A stretch of 64,000 bases of DNA, from assembly GCA_002082585.1 (NCBI GenBank), contig CP020563.1, forward strand, positions 1,730,001-1,794,000, in the 5' to 3' direction. Numbering within the stretch: position 1 is the first letter of the stretch; each line of letters begins with the position of its first letter. Below, one piece after another: positions 52,078 to 61,402 of this stretch. Below the pieces are notes generated by a model that saw only the letters and a list, made by a program, of their open reading frames with translations, ran no database searches and was not told the origin of the DNA. The position numbers were made by a program, and so were the translations under genes. Origin of the DNA: Kitasatospora albolonga. GTDB lineage: Bacteria; Actinomycetota; Actinomycetes; Streptomycetales; Streptomycetaceae.

Positions 52078-53529
52078 GTGCGCAGCACGGCACACCACGC
52101 GGACGTGATCATCATCGGGGCCGGGATCGCCGGCCTGTCAGCGGCCCATCTGCTGACCCGGGCAGGGGTCGGCGTCAGTGTTCTGGAGGCGGCCCCCACC
52201 GTGGGCGGCCGGCTGGCCACCCGTGAGGTGGACGGCTTCCGCCTCGACCTGCTCGGCCCCCTGCTCTGCGCCTCCTGGCCGGAGCTGACCGGCACCCCGG
52301 GGCTCGGCACCCCGGAACTCCGGGAGTTCGCCCCCGGGGTGCTGGTGCACAGTGAGGGCCGCCGCCATCGCACCGCCGACCTACGGAGCGCGAGGGGCGC
52401 ACTCAGAGCCGTACGCACCCGGTCGAGCGCCCCCCACCTCGCGCCGGGCGGGTCCGGGAGCGATCTGCGGCTCGTCTCGCGGGCGGGCCTCGGCGGCAGA
52501 GGCGCCGAGCCCGGCACCACAGGAGTCAAGAGCACCGGACTCAGGAGCGCGGGACTCAGAAGCACCGGGCTCAGGAACAGCCGTACGGTCTCCGACGCGA
52601 TCGACCGGGCCCGGCTCGGCGCGGCGCTCTCCCGGCTGGCCGCCACTCCGACGGCCCGGCTGCTGGCCCGCCCCGAGCGGACGGCGCTGGCCGCGCTGGC
52701 GGCGGGCCAGATGCCCGCCCGTACGGTGGACGGCGTCCTGCGCCCGCTGCTCTCCGCGCTGCTCGGCGATCCCGGCCTCACCACGTCGAGCCGGTGCGCG
52801 GATCTGGCGCTGCGCGACTATGCGCGGGGCGGACTGTGTGTACCGGCGGGCGGTTCGGGAACGCTGCCCGATCTGCTGGCCGCCGCGCTGCCGCCCGGCA
52901 CGGTACGGACCGGGGTGCATGTCACGGCCGCAGGCATCACCACCGTACGGACCAAGGAGCACGGCGAGCTGGGGTGCCGTTCCCTGCTGCTGGCGACCGG
53001 TGCGGGGGCCGCGGCCGAGCTGCTGCCGGGGTTGCGGGTACCGGCCTTCCGTCCGGTGACGGTCCTCCACCACACCGCGCCCGTACCGCCGCCGACCGGC
53101 AGGTCGCTGGTGCTGGACGGCGACCGGTCGGGTCCGGTGGCGTACACGGCGGTGATGAGCGAGGTCGACCCCTCGCGCGCCCCCGAGGGCCGGACGCTGG
53201 TCACCTCGACGGTGCTCGGGACCCCGCCGCCGGACCTGGACCGTTCCGTACGTACGCATCTGGCGAGGCTGTACGGGACGCCGACGGACGACTGGGAGCT
53301 GCTGGCCGCCCACCACGACCCGGAGGCGGTCCCCGCGATGGAGGCCCCGCACGACCCGCACCGGCCCGTACGGGTGCTGGCCGGGCTGTATGTGTGCGGC
53401 GACCACCGCGACACGAGCACGGTCCAGGGGGCGCTGCACTCGGGGCGCCGGGCGGCCGAGGCGATCCTCACCGACCTGGGCGTACGCCCGGCGCACGGGG
53501 AGGGCACAGGACTGCGGGAGGCGGCGTAA
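52078..53529 (+). CDS. FAD-dependent oxidoreductase (amine oxidase / phytoene desaturase-like)
   Basis: 483 aa from the GTG at 52078 with GGGGAGGGG upstream. Rossmann FAD motif VIIIGAGIAGLSAAHLLTRA with LEAAPTVGGRLATREVDGF. C-terminal FAD contact YVCGDHRDTSTVQGALHSGR. Resembles NAD(P)/FAD-dependent oxidoreductases of the protoporphyrinogen oxidase superfamily. A tandem 5-residue repeat (VKSTG/LRSAG/LRSTG) sits at about residue 150, in a loop region. Substrate unknown. Ends at the bidirectional hairpin 53628-53666. Confidence 0.9.
   Translation: MRSTAHHADVIIIGAGIAGLSAAHLLTRAGVGVSVLEAAPTVGGRLATREVDGFRLDLLGPLLCASWPELTGTPGLGTPELREFAPGVLVHSEGRRHRTADLRSARGALRAVRTRSSAPHLAPGGSGSDLRLVSRAGLGGRGAEPGTTGVKSTGLRSAGLRSTGLRNSRTVSDAIDRARLGAALSRLAATPTARLLARPERTALAALAAGQMPARTVDGVLRPLLSALLGDPGLTTSSRCADLALRDYARGGLCVPAGGSGTLPDLLAAALPPGTVRTGVHVTAAGITTVRTKEHGELGCRSLLLATGAGAAAELLPGLRVPAFRPVTVLHHTAPVPPPTGRSLVLDGDRSGPVAYTAVMSEVDPSRAPEGRTLVTSTVLGTPPPDLDRSVRTHLARLYGTPTDDWELLAAHHDPEAVPAMEAPHDPHRPVRVLAGLYVCGDHRDTSTVQGALHSGRRAAEAILTDLGVRPAHGEGTGLREAA
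52525..52569 (+). repeat. 15-bp in-frame tandem repeat in the FAD oxidoreductase gene
   Basis: GTCAAGAGCACCGGA, CTCAGGAGCGCGGGA and CTCAGAAGCACCGGG are consecutive units encoding VKSTG, LRSAG and LRSTG; a degenerate fourth runs to 52578. Confidence 0.8.
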
Positions 53530-53627
53530 GGGCCGCAGGACGCGTAGGACGTGCAGGCCCCGTAGGACGTGGGGGCGTGGGGCGTACGGGCTCCGCCTGC
53601 GCGCGCCGTACGCCGCCCCGGGCGCCT

Positions 53628-53666
53628 CCCCGCGCGGGTTTCACCAGGGCGTGGAACCCGCGCGGG
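53628..53666. terminator. Bidirectional terminator
   Basis: CCCGCGCGGGTTTCAC (53628-53643) pairs with GTGGAACCCGCGCGGG (53651-53666) with one G/T wobble, between convergent genes. Confidence 0.8.
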
Positions 53667-53683
53667 CAGGTGCCCGGCCACGG

Positions 53684-55429
53684 TCAGCCCAGCGCGGCGA
53701 CCCGGTCCCGGTAGCCGCGTACGGCCGCGGCGTCCCGGTACGGCTCCAGGCTGCGTTCGAAGGCGCGTACGTACTCGGCGGCCCGGACCGAGCGCATCTC
53801 CGACGCCTGCTGGGCCGCCTCCGCCCCCAGCTGGCACGCCTGGTCCAGCTCGCCGAGGCCCAGCCGGGCGGAGGCGAGCACCACCCGGCAGAACAGTCGG
53901 CTGCGGGCGTACGCCGGAGCACGCAGCTGGAGCGAGCGCTCCGCGTGCTGGGCGGCGGCCCGGTACTGCTGGAGATCCCGGTGGCAGTGGCCGAGCTCAT
54001 GGGCGAGCTGGGCCTCGTCGAAGAGGCGGGCCCAGTGCGGGACCTCGTCCCCGGGGCGGGCCACCTCCAGGGCGTGTTCGGCCCGGGTCAGCGCGGCGGT
54101 GCAGGCCCGCGCCTCACCGAGGATGCCGTGGCCGCGGGCCTCGACCGAGTGCAGCAGGGCCTGGACGAGGGGCGGGGCGGCGGAGCCGATGCCCTGCTGG
54201 GCGACGCGGGCGAGCTGGACGGCCTCCCTGCCGTGGCCGAGGTAGACGGCCTGACGGCTCATGGTGATCAGGACGTACGCCCCGTAGCCCCGGTCCCCGG
54301 CGGCCTGGGCGAGCCGCAGCGCCTGGACGAAGTACCGCTGGGCCAGGCCGTGGGCGGCGATGTCGAACGAGGTCCAGCCGGCCAGCCGGGTCAGATCGGC
54401 GACCGCGGCGAAGAGGCGGCGTCCGGTGGTCTCGCCGTAGCTCCCCCGGAGCATCGGCTCGGCCTCGTGCTCCAGATACCGCACGAGCGCCTGGCGGGCG
54501 TGGCCGCCGCCGTAGGTGTGGTCGAGGGTGCGGAAGAGCTCACCGACCGAGCGCAGCGCGGAGACGTCCCCGCCGCTGACCCGCTGGCCGGGGCCGCGCT
54601 CGGTCTGCCGCTGGCGCGGGACGACGGGCAGCGCGCCCGTACCCGTACTCGCACCGGATACGGCTCCGGGGCCGGTCCGGTCCGCGCCGGACGGTTCCCC
54701 CGGGGCGGGCGGCGCGGCGCCCGGGGCGGGGCGTCCGGCCGGGCGCAGGGGGCCGCCGGGGCCGCCGGGACGGGGCGCGCCCCGGAGGTCGGTGCGCAGG
54801 GCGCCGTCCGTACGGCCTGGTTCGGTACGGAAAGGTTCTGTACGGCCTTGTTCCGTACGGCCTGGTTCGGTGCGCCCCGGTTCCATACGGAACGGTTCCG
54901 TACGTCCCGGAGCGCCGCCGACCGTGCCGACGCCCGGCCTGCGGTGCGGGGCCGGCGGCCGGTCCGCACCGCCGTCGCGTGCCACCCACTCGTCGGCGCG
55001 GCCGATCAGCCAGTCCCGGCTGGGGACGACGAGACCGGCGGGGGTGAACGCGATCTTGCGCAGCTCGGTGTGGGTGCCGGAGTCCTTGCGCCACAGGCCG
55101 CTGACGATGTCGACGGCCTCGGCGGGGGTGGCCGCGAACTCCAGCCCCGCGTAGACGGGGGCACAGGCGTCCAGGCCCAGGTCCTGCGCGGAGAGCCGCC
55201 GCCCGAGCCGCCGGGTGAAGACCTCGGCGATCAGGGCGGGGGTGGTGCCGCGCGGCTGCTGCCCCCGGAGCCAGCGGGTGACCGAGGTCTTGTCGTACCG
55301 CAGGTCCAGTCCGTGTTCGAGGCCGAGCTGATCGACCCGGCGGGCGAGGCCCGCGTGGGAGAACCCGGCTTCCGCGATGAGTGAGGCGAGGCGGCGGTTG
55401 GGCGTGCGCTGCGGGGGTCGTTCCGACAT
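53684..55429 (-). CDS. XRE/TPR-type regulatory protein, 581 aa (NsdA/NsdB-like)
   Basis: ATG at 55429 (MSERPPQRTPNRRLASLIAE). The N-terminus is a helix-turn-helix-like region (LASLIAEAGFSHAGLARRVD; KTSVTRWLRGQQPRGTTPAL). A long low-complexity middle (about residues 150-290) includes seven 5-residue GRTEP-type units. The C-terminal ~270 residues are helical repeats of TPR type (SYGETTGRRLFAAVADLTRL; GRYAAAQHAERSL-like RAAAQHAERSLQLRAPAYA). This layout matches streptomycete repressor-like proteins such as NsdA/NsdB, which influence antibiotic production. Divergent from lipB. Confidence 0.85.
   Translation of the reverse strand: MSERPPQRTPNRRLASLIAEAGFSHAGLARRVDQLGLEHGLDLRYDKTSVTRWLRGQQPRGTTPALIAEVFTRRLGRRLSAQDLGLDACAPVYAGLEFAATPAEAVDIVSGLWRKDSGTHTELRKIAFTPAGLVVPSRDWLIGRADEWVARDGGADRPPAPHRRPGVGTVGGAPGRTEPFRMEPGRTEPGRTEQGRTEPFRTEPGRTDGALRTDLRGAPRPGGPGGPLRPAGRPAPGAAPPAPGEPSGADRTGPGAVSGASTGTGALPVVPRQRQTERGPGQRVSGGDVSALRSVGELFRTLDHTYGGGHARQALVRYLEHEAEPMLRGSYGETTGRRLFAAVADLTRLAGWTSFDIAAHGLAQRYFVQALRLAQAAGDRGYGAYVLITMSRQAVYLGHGREAVQLARVAQQGIGSAAPPLVQALLHSVEARGHGILGEARACTAALTRAEHALEVARPGDEVPHWARLFDEAQLAHELGHCHRDLQQYRAAAQHAERSLQLRAPAYARSRLFCRVVLASARLGLGELDQACQLGAEAAQQASEMRSVRAAEYVRAFERSLEPYRDAAAVRGYRDRVAALG
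54803..54907 (-). repeat. 15-bp in-frame tandem repeat, seven units, in the regulator gene
   Basis: Seven 15-nt units encode GRTEP, FRMEP, GRTEP, GRTEQ, GRTEP, FRTEP and GRTDG. Each contains a CGTACGG-like core. They lie in the disordered middle of the 581-aa regulator. Confidence 0.88.
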
Positions 55430-55717
55430 CAGCTGTACGGTCTCCTGCCTTCGGGGGCCCGGGCAGCCCCTGGGGAACGGCGCGAATTTAGCGTCCGCCG
55501 GGGCGGTCGGAGACACCCTTTGCTCCACGTTCATCCGATCGTGTGAGGATTGCGAACCGAGCTGACGGCGGCGCCCCGGTGGTGATCCGCTCTCCACCTG
55601 CCGATGGGCCGGCCGGGTGACGGTCGTACAGTGGTTGCGGGCGCGATCAGTGCGGGGCGCCGCCATCCCGGGGACACCCCCCGGGCACACGGCGCCCGAC
55701 GTAGGGAGGCATCTGTC

Positions 55718-56599
55718 GTGAGCGAGCTGCGGTTCGTCCGTCTCGGCTTCGGCGACGAGGCGGTCGAGTACCAGGAGGCATGGCAGAAGCAGCGCGAGGT
55801 GCACGCGGCCCGGTTCGAGGACCTGGTGCCGGACACCTGCCTGCTCCTGGAACACCCGCCCGTCTACACGGCGGGCCGCCGTACCGCCGACAGCGAACGC
55901 CCGCTGGACGGCACTCCGGTCATCGATGTGGACCGGGGCGGGAAGATCACCTGGCACGGCCCGGGGCAGCTCGTCGGCTACCCCATCCAGAAGCTGCCGC
56001 GCCCGGTCGACGTGGTCGCCCATGTGCGCCGCCTGGAGGACGCGCTGATCCGTACGGCCGCCGACTTCGGGGTGGAGACCTCGCGGGTCGAGGGCCGCAG
56101 CGGGGTCTGGGTGCTCGGCGACCCGGTCGAGCAGCGCCAGGCGCTCGGCGGGCTCTCGCTGGACTTCGACCCCAGGCTCCAGGACGAGGAGTTCGACCCG
56201 CGGCTGAACGGCCCCGAGTACGCCCCGTCCAACGCGGGCCAGCGCCGCGAGGACCGCAAGCTGGCCGCGATCGGCATCCGGGTCGCCAAGGGCGTGACGA
56301 TGCACGGCTTCGCGCTGAACGTGAACCCGGACAACACCTGGTTCGACCGGATCGTGCCGTGCGGCATCCGGGACGCGGGGGTCACGTCCCTCTCGAACGA
56401 GCTGGGCCGGGACATCACCATCGAGGAGGTGCTGCCGGTCGCCGAGAAGCACCTGCGGGACATCCTGGAGAACGCGGAGCTCGCGCCCCGCGTGATCGAA
56501 CGGCCGGCCGGGCAGTCGGCCGAGCGAGCGACCGAGGAGCCGGTCGAGCAGCCCGCCGGGCAGCCGGTCGGGCAGCCGAAGGCCGCGGCCCCGGCGTGA
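55718..56599 (+). CDS. lipB: Octanoyl-[acyl-carrier-protein]:protein N-octanoyltransferase
   Basis: 293 aa, GTG at 55718 with GTAGGGAGG upstream. It moves octanoate from ACP to the lipoyl domain lysine, before LipA inserts sulfur. Motifs: [65 protein letters not shown] and [15 protein letters not shown] with the catalytic Cys. The C-terminal tail (about 265-293) is an Glu/Gln/Pro/Gly repeat-like extension not needed for the fold. Followed by lipA. Confidence 0.96.
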   Translation: MSELRFVRLGFGDEAVEYQEAWQKQREVHAARFEDLVPDTCLLLEHPPVYTAGRRTADSERPLDGTPVIDVDRGGKITWHGPGQLVGYPIQKLPRPVDVVAHVRRLEDALIRTAADFGVETSRVEGRSGVWVLGDPVEQRQALGGLSLDFDPRLQDEEFDPRLNGPEYAPSNAGQRREDRKLAAIGIRVAKGVTMHGFALNVNPDNTWFDRIVPCGIRDAGVTSLSNELGRDITIEEVLPVAEKHLRDILENAELAPRVIERPAGQSAERATEEPVEQPAGQPVGQPKAAAPA

Positions 56600-56719
56600 G
56601 GGCCCCGGCTGTACCGGTCAGTAGCCCAGCCTGGGAATAGGCCCCGTCAGCCACAGGTTGGCCAGACGTAAGGCCGTTCGATGTGGGGGCGTACCCTGGG
56701 GTTGGCCGAAGAATCCAAA

Positions 56720-56774
56720 GCGAATCCCTCGCGCATCGCTCGCGCATCCCACGCGAACCCGACGCGAATCCAAC
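56720..56774. repeat. Array of five 11-bp tandem units in the lipA leader
   Basis: GCGAATCCCTC, GCGCATCGCTC, GCGCATCCCAC, GCGAACCCGAC and GCGAATCCAAC follow one another exactly at 56720, 56731, 56742, 56753 and 56764, ending 26 bp before the lipA start. A degenerate sixth unit (AAGAATCCAAA, 56709-56719) precedes them. The 11-bp period puts each unit on nearly the same face of the helix. Confidence 0.82.
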
Positions 56775-56800
56775 GCAGCAGAGAGCAAAGGGGAGCCGGA

Positions 56801-57778
56801 GTGTCCGCTGTCGCACCCGACGGGCGCAAGATGCTGCGCCTGGAGGTCCGAAACAGCCAGACCCCCATCGAGCGCAAGCCCGAGTGGATCAAAACGCGGG
56901 CGAAGATGGGCCCCGAGTACAAGCAGCTGCAGACGCTCGTGAAGGGCGAGGGACTGCACACGGTCTGCCAGGAGGCGGGCTGCCCCAACATCTTCGAGTG
57001 CTGGGAGGACCGCGAGGCCACCTTCCTCATCGGCGGCGACCAGTGCACGCGGCGCTGCGACTTCTGCCAGATCGACACAGGCAAGCCGCAGGCGCTGGAC
57101 CGTGACGAGCCCCGCCGGGTCGGCGAGTCCGTCGTCACGATGGACCTGAACTACGCCACCATCACCGGCGTCGCCCGTGACGACCTGGAGGACGGCGGTG
57201 CCTGGCTGTACGCGGAGACCGTGCGCCAGATCCACACGCTGACCGCCGAGCGGGAGGCGGGCGCGACCAAGGTCGAGCTGCTGATCCCCGACTTCAACGC
57301 GGACCCCGAGCAGCTCGCCGAGGTCTTCTCCTCGCGCCCCGAGGTGCTCGCGCACAACGTGGAGACGGTGCCGCGGATCTTCAAGCGCATCCGCCCCGGT
57401 TTCCGCTACGAGCGGTCCCTGGAGGTCATCACGCGGGCCCGCGAGGCCGGTCTGATCACCAAGTCGAACCTGATCCTCGGCATGGGCGAGACCCGCGAGG
57501 AAGTCAGCGAGGCGCTCCAGGACCTGTACGACGCGGGTTGCGAGCTCATCACGATTACGCAGTACCTGCGCCCCTCCGTACGGCACCACCCGGTCGAGCG
57601 CTGGGTGAAGCCGATGGAGTTCGTCGAGCTGAAGGACGAGGCCGACGCGATCGGCTACTCCGGCGTGATGTCGGGGCCGCTGGTGCGGTCCTCGTACCGC
57701 GCGGGCCGGCTCTTCCAGCAGGCGATGGAGGCGCGCGGCGCGGTCGCCGGAAGCGTGCCGGCCGCCCAGGCGGTGTGA
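56801..57778 (+). CDS. lipA: Lipoyl synthase
   Basis: 325 aa from GTG at 56801 with AGGGGAG upstream. Radical-SAM enzyme inserting sulfur into octanoyl-protein. Radical SAM cluster CTRRCDFCQ; auxiliary cluster ligands in [15 protein letters not shown] and the C-terminal region, with the closing RSSYRAG serine motif. [20 protein letters not shown] is the conserved N-terminal segment. It serves the aceE/E2 dehydrogenase complexes 10 kb upstream. Confidence 0.97.
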   Translation: MSAVAPDGRKMLRLEVRNSQTPIERKPEWIKTRAKMGPEYKQLQTLVKGEGLHTVCQEAGCPNIFECWEDREATFLIGGDQCTRRCDFCQIDTGKPQALDRDEPRRVGESVVTMDLNYATITGVARDDLEDGGAWLYAETVRQIHTLTAEREAGATKVELLIPDFNADPEQLAEVFSSRPEVLAHNVETVPRIFKRIRPGFRYERSLEVITRAREAGLITKSNLILGMGETREEVSEALQDLYDAGCELITITQYLRPSVRHHPVERWVKPMEFVELKDEADAIGYSGVMSGPLVRSSYRAGRLFQQAMEARGAVAGSVPAAQAV

Positions 57779-57986
57779 GCCCGCAGCCCGGTCGCCGGGC
57801 CCCGCAGCCAGGCCGCTGCGCCCGGTCGCTGGGCCCCACCGCACGGCTCCGCTGTGTGAGTCCGCTCACCTGGCGGTACCCATCAGTAACCGCATGACCG
57901 AGGCGGCTCGTACGCTCACCGCAGGTGAGGGACGCGTACGGGCCGCTTCGGCGTGCGAGGGGCCGGAATGAAGGGTTCATTGGTGT

Positions 57987-58027
57987 TTGACCGGCCGGTC
58001 ACGCACTGGTAACACCGAACAGTGACC
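57987..58027 (+). promoter_or_regulatory. Promoter with a two-part dyad before the 66-aa gene
   Basis: -35 TTGACC (57987-57992), 17-nt spacer, -10 TAACAC (58010-58015). The dyad GGTCAC-N5-GGT / ACC-N5-GTGACC (57998-58027) is centred on the -10. The 347-bp gap between lipA and the small gene otherwise holds only GC-rich repeats of CCCGGTCGC (57786-57834). Confidence 0.6.
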
Positions 58028-58125
58028 CTAGGTACACGCGCGGCGGCAGCTTCCGCGGCCGCCGCCGTCACCGCTTCCCGTACTCAGTCCGCGCCCCGGG
58101 CGCATCCACTCCGAGGGGGAACACC

Positions 58126-58326
58126 ATGCAGGCCGCACCGGTCCGCGCCCACGCCCTTCCGTCCGTCACCACCGCCCTGCGCGCCGTCGAGTCGCTGCTG
58201 CTGAGCAGCGGCCAGCGCACCGCCCGCCGCAACGCCTGGACGGCCGTCCTGGAGGACCGCCGCCGCGCCAAGGACCGGGTGGAGACCCAGTACGCGCTGG
58301 ATGCGGTGGCCGACCACCGTTCCTAG
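58126..58326 (+). CDS. Small conserved basic protein, 66 aa
   Basis: ATG at 58126 after GAGGGGGAACACC. It is short, basic and helical (SSGQRTARRNAWTAVLEDRR). I recognise a homologous short gene between lipA and a DUF4191 gene in Streptomyces, so I accept it as real. No motif or membrane segment; function unknown. It has a dedicated, well-formed promoter (57987-58015). Confidence 0.72.
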   Translation: MQAAPVRAHALPSVTTALRAVESLLLSSGQRTARRNAWTAVLEDRRRAKDRVETQYALDAVADHRS

Positions 58327-58356
58327 GTCGCTTCCTCGCCACGTAAACTTCTGTAC

Positions 58357-59064
58357 ATGGCGAGGAAGGCAAAAACCGAAGGCGCGAACAGCGCCGAGAA
58401 CGCAGGGCGGCTCAAGCAGATCGCCCTGACCTACAAGATGACCAGGCGGTCCGACAGCAAGATCGGACTCATCGTCGCGGGCGTGGGAATCGCCACGTTC
58501 GGTGTCCTCCTCGGCATCGGCTTCGTGATCGGCCACCCGATCTACCTGGGCATCCTGGGCTTCGTCCTGGCCGTCCTCGCGATGGCGATCGTCTTCGGAC
58601 GACGGGCCGAGCGAGCGGCCTTCGGTCAGATGGAGGGCCAGCCCGGCGCGGCTGCCGCCGTCCTGGACCGGATCGGACGCGGCTGGACCACGACCCCCGC
58701 GGTGGCGATGAACCGCAGCCAGGACGTCGTGCACCGGTCCGTCGGCAAGGCCGGCATCGTCCTGGTCGCCGAGGGCAACCCGAACCGGGTGAAGGGCCTG
58801 CTGGCGGCCGAGAAGAAGAAGATGGCCCGCATCGTGGTGGACGTCCCGGTCCACGACATCATCGTCGGCAACGGCGAGGGCCAGGTGCCCCTGAAGAAGG
58901 TCCGCACCAAGATGCTGAAGCTGCCCCGCGTCCTGACCGGCCCGCAGGTGACCAGCACCAACGACCGGCTGCGCGCGATGGGCGACCTCATGAGCAACAT
59001 GCCGCTGCCGAAGGGTCCGATGCCCAAGGGCATGCGGATGCCGCGCGGCGGAAAGATGCGCTGA
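58357..59064 (+). CDS. DUF4191 membrane protein
   Basis: 235 aa, ATG at 58357. Two membrane helices near residues 32-80 (LIVAGVGIATFGVLLGIGF; YLGILGFVLAVLAMAIVFG), then a soluble domain (AVLDRIGRGWTTTPAVAMNR; GIVLVAEGNPNRVKGLLAAE), and a Met/Pro/Lys-rich tail. This actinobacterial family lies near lipA and glnA but has no assigned function. It ends before a bidirectional terminator. Confidence 0.9.
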   Translation: MARKAKTEGANSAENAGRLKQIALTYKMTRRSDSKIGLIVAGVGIATFGVLLGIGFVIGHPIYLGILGFVLAVLAMAIVFGRRAERAAFGQMEGQPGAAAAVLDRIGRGWTTTPAVAMNRSQDVVHRSVGKAGIVLVAEGNPNRVKGLLAAEKKKMARIVVDVPVHDIIVGNGEGQVPLKKVRTKMLKLPRVLTGPQVTSTNDRLRAMGDLMSNMPLPKGPMPKGMRMPRGGKMR

Positions 59065-59133
59065 CCCGGCAGACGCATGACGCGCCCCGCAGGCGCACCA
59101 GGCGTGCACGGCGTATCGAGACGTACGTACGCG

Positions 59134-59168
59134 GGCGGCCCCGGACCGATGAACGGTCCGGGGCCGCC
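59134..59168. terminator. Bidirectional terminator
   Basis: GGCGGCCCCGGACCG (59134-59148) pairs perfectly with CGGTCCGGGGCCGCC (59154-59168) between convergent genes. Confidence 0.9.
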
Positions 59169-59201
59169 GTGTTCCACGCCGCGGCGTGGGGGCCCCTCTG
59201 T

Positions 59202-59669
59202 CTAGATCCGGACCTGTACGGCGCGGCCGAGCCGGTCGTGGAGGCCGCGCCCGTCGCGGTCCCAGACGAGGGCCGGGATGACGAGGAGGAGCAGGACGGT
59301 CCGGACGAGGACGCGTACGAAGCCGAGGCGGCCTCCGTCCTCGGAGACCACGCGCAGCCCCAGGAGGCGCTTGCCGGGGGTGCAGCCGATGGTGCCGACG
59401 GTGAGGGCGCTCATGAGGAAGAAGATGCCGAGCGCCCAGTTCCCCGCCGCCTGCTGGTCACCGCGGGCGAGCAGCCCGTATGCGATCACCATGCAGAGCG
59501 ACCAGTCGATGAAGATCGCCCCGAACCGGCGGCCGAGCGGCGCGATGGCCCCCGGCCCCTCCTCGGGCAGCCCGAGCCTCTCGCCGCGGTAGCCGAAGTC
59601 GGCGCCCATCTGCTCGGCCGCCGCGCGGGGTCCCGAGAGCCACGATCCGATTGCTTGCCTGTTGTCCAC
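59202..59669 (-). CDS. RDD-family membrane protein
   Basis: 155 aa. RDD signature: GRRFGAIFIDWSLCMVIAYG with the paired Asp replaced by the FIDW form, and LGLRVVSEDGGRLGFVRVLV. Three or four membrane helices. RDD proteins have been linked to ion exchange in some bacteria, but function is not established generally. It is divergent from glnA. Confidence 0.9.
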   Translation of the reverse strand: MDNRQAIGSWLSGPRAAAEQMGADFGYRGERLGLPEEGPGAIAPLGRRFGAIFIDWSLCMVIAYGLLARGDQQAAGNWALGIFFLMSALTVGTIGCTPGKRLLGLRVVSEDGGRLGFVRVLVRTVLLLLVIPALVWDRDGRGLHDRLGRAVQVRI

Positions 59670-59767
59670 CCGTCCACGGTACTGCGCCCACGTTTGCCTC
59701 CGGCCGGGCGGGGCACGGAAACAGCCGCGCGGAGACAGCCGCTGAGATGCCGCCCACCCCCGCCCCG

Positions 59768-59806
59768 GTTAACTTGGGCGAAACAAATGGGTCATGCTTG
59801 AGAAAT
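59768..59806 (+). promoter_or_regulatory. GlnR-binding site upstream of glnA
   Basis: Two consecutive GlnR-type boxes: TTAAC-N6-GAAAC (59769-59784) and GTCAT-N6-GAAAT (59791-59806), spaced 22 bp as in known actinobacterial sites. It lies 99 bp upstream of the glnA start, where the nitrogen regulator GlnR activates transcription. Confidence 0.85.
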
Positions 59807-59904
59807 CACGCCTGCCTATGGTCGGGTCCAGCGTGCGCCACCGCACTGGCCGCACCACGAGCTGCAACCCCGTCCCTCCTCGGGCCGGGAGTAGGAGGAG
59901 TTGG

Positions 59905-61314
59905 ATGTTCCAGAACGCCGACGAAGTGCAGGCTTACGTCCGTGACAAGGACGTCAAGTTCATCGATGTCCGGTTCTGCGACCTGCCCGGGGTGATGCAG
60001 CACTTCACGATCCCGGCAGCGAGCTTCGACCCGGCCGAGGAACTGGCCTTCGACGGTTCGTCGATCCGCGGCTTCCAGGCCATCCACGAGTCCGACATGG
60101 CGCTGCGCGCCGACCTGTCGACGGCTCGGGTGGACCCGTTCCGCCGCGACAAGACGCTCAACATCAACTTCTTCATCCACGACCCGATCACGGGCGAGCA
60201 GTACAGCCGTGACCCGCGCAACATCGCCAAGAAGGCCGAGGCGTACCTCGCCTCGACCGGCATCGCGGACACCGCGTACTTCGGCCCGGAGGCCGAGTTC
60301 TACGTCTTCGACAACGTCCGCTTCCAGACGTCGGCGAACGAGAGCTTCTACCACATCGACTCCGAGGCCGGCGCCTGGAACACGGGTGCGCTGGAGAACA
60401 ACCGGGGCTACAAGGTCCGCTACAAGGGCGGCTACTTCCCGGTCCCGCCGGTCGACCACTTCGCCGACCTGCGGGCCGAGATCTCCCTGGAGCTGGACAA
60501 GAACGGCCTCCAGGTCGAGCGCCAGCACCACGAGGTCGGCACCGCCGGGCAGGCGGAGATCAACTACAAGTTCAACACGCTGCTCGCCGCGGCCGACGAC
60601 CTGATGCTCTTCAAGTACATCGTGAAGAACGTCGCCTGGCGCAACGGCAAGACCGCGACCTTCATGCCGAAGCCGATCTTCGGTGACAACGGCTCGGGCA
60701 TGCACGTCCACCAGTCGCTGTGGCAGGGCGGCCAGCCCCTCTTCTACGACGAGCAGGGTTACGCCGGTCTGTCGGACACCGCGCGCTACTACATCGGCGG
60801 CATCCTCAAGCACGCCCCGTCGCTGCTGGCCTTCACCAACCCGACGGTGAACTCCTACCACCGCCTGGTGCCCGGCTTCGAGGCCCCGGTCAACATGGTG
60901 TACTCGCAGCGGAACCGTTCCGCCGCGATGCGCATCCCGATCACCGGCTCGAACCCGAAGGCCAAGCGCGTCGAGTTCCGCGCCCCGGACCCGTCCTCCA
61001 ACCCGTACCTCGCCTTCTCGGCGCTGCTGATGGCGGGCCTGGACGGCGTGAAGAACAAGATCGAGCCCGCCGAGCCGATCGACAAGGACCTCTACGAGCT
61101 GGCTCCCGAGGAGCACGCCAACGTCCAGCAGGTCCCGACGTCCCTCCCGGCCGTGCTCGAGGCCCTGGAGGCGGACAACGAGTACCTCCAGGCGGGCGGC
61201 GTCTTCACGTCGGACCTGATCGAGACGTGGATCGACTACAAGCGCACGCACGAGATCGCCCCGATCCAGCTGCGCCCGCACCCGCACGAGTTCGAGCTGT
61301 ACTTCGACATCTAA
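59905..61314 (+). CDS. glnA: Glutamine synthetase type I
   Basis: 469 aa, ATG at 59905 ([20 protein letters not shown]), with GGAGGAG upstream. Motifs: [64 protein letters not shown] and HVHQSLW; the adenylylation tyrosine is in [10 protein letters not shown] near residue 397, so the enzyme is probably regulated by GlnE. It makes glutamine from glutamate and ammonia. GlnR boxes upstream (59768-59806) place it under nitrogen control. A hairpin follows at 61331-61366. Confidence 0.98.
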   Translation: MFQNADEVQAYVRDKDVKFIDVRFCDLPGVMQHFTIPAASFDPAEELAFDGSSIRGFQAIHESDMALRADLSTARVDPFRRDKTLNINFFIHDPITGEQYSRDPRNIAKKAEAYLASTGIADTAYFGPEAEFYVFDNVRFQTSANESFYHIDSEAGAWNTGALENNRGYKVRYKGGYFPVPPVDHFADLRAEISLELDKNGLQVERQHHEVGTAGQAEINYKFNTLLAAADDLMLFKYIVKNVAWRNGKTATFMPKPIFGDNGSGMHVHQSLWQGGQPLFYDEQGYAGLSDTARYYIGGILKHAPSLLAFTNPTVNSYHRLVPGFEAPVNMVYSQRNRSAAMRIPITGSNPKAKRVEFRAPDPSSNPYLAFSALLMAGLDGVKNKIEPAEPIDKDLYELAPEEHANVQQVPTSLPAVLEALEADNEYLQAGGVFTSDLIETWIDYKRTHEIAPIQLRPHPHEFELYFDI

Positions 61315-61330
61315 ACCACGGCGTCGACAC

Positions 61331-61366
61331 CGAGGGCCCCACCTCCTCCCGGAGGTGGGGCCCTCG
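61331..61366 (+). terminator. Terminator of glnA
   Basis: CGAGGGCCCCACCTCC (61331-61346) pairs perfectly with GGAGGTGGGGCCCTCG (61351-61366) around a 4-nt loop. It may also act on the minus-strand gene. Confidence 0.9.
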
Positions 61367-61402
61367 GCCGTTCCGTGCCCGTTCCGTGCCCGAACCGTGC
61401 CG

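Noticed and set aside
53684..56452. Extension of the regulator gene upstream to 56452
   Set aside because: The extension runs antisense through lipB. The ATG at 55429 fits the HTH-like start, so the longer frame is chance.
59794..59904. Extended N-terminus of glnA
   Set aside because: The extra 37 residues cover the GlnR boxes and promoter; the ATG at 59905 has a strong ribosome site and the usual glutamine synthetase start.
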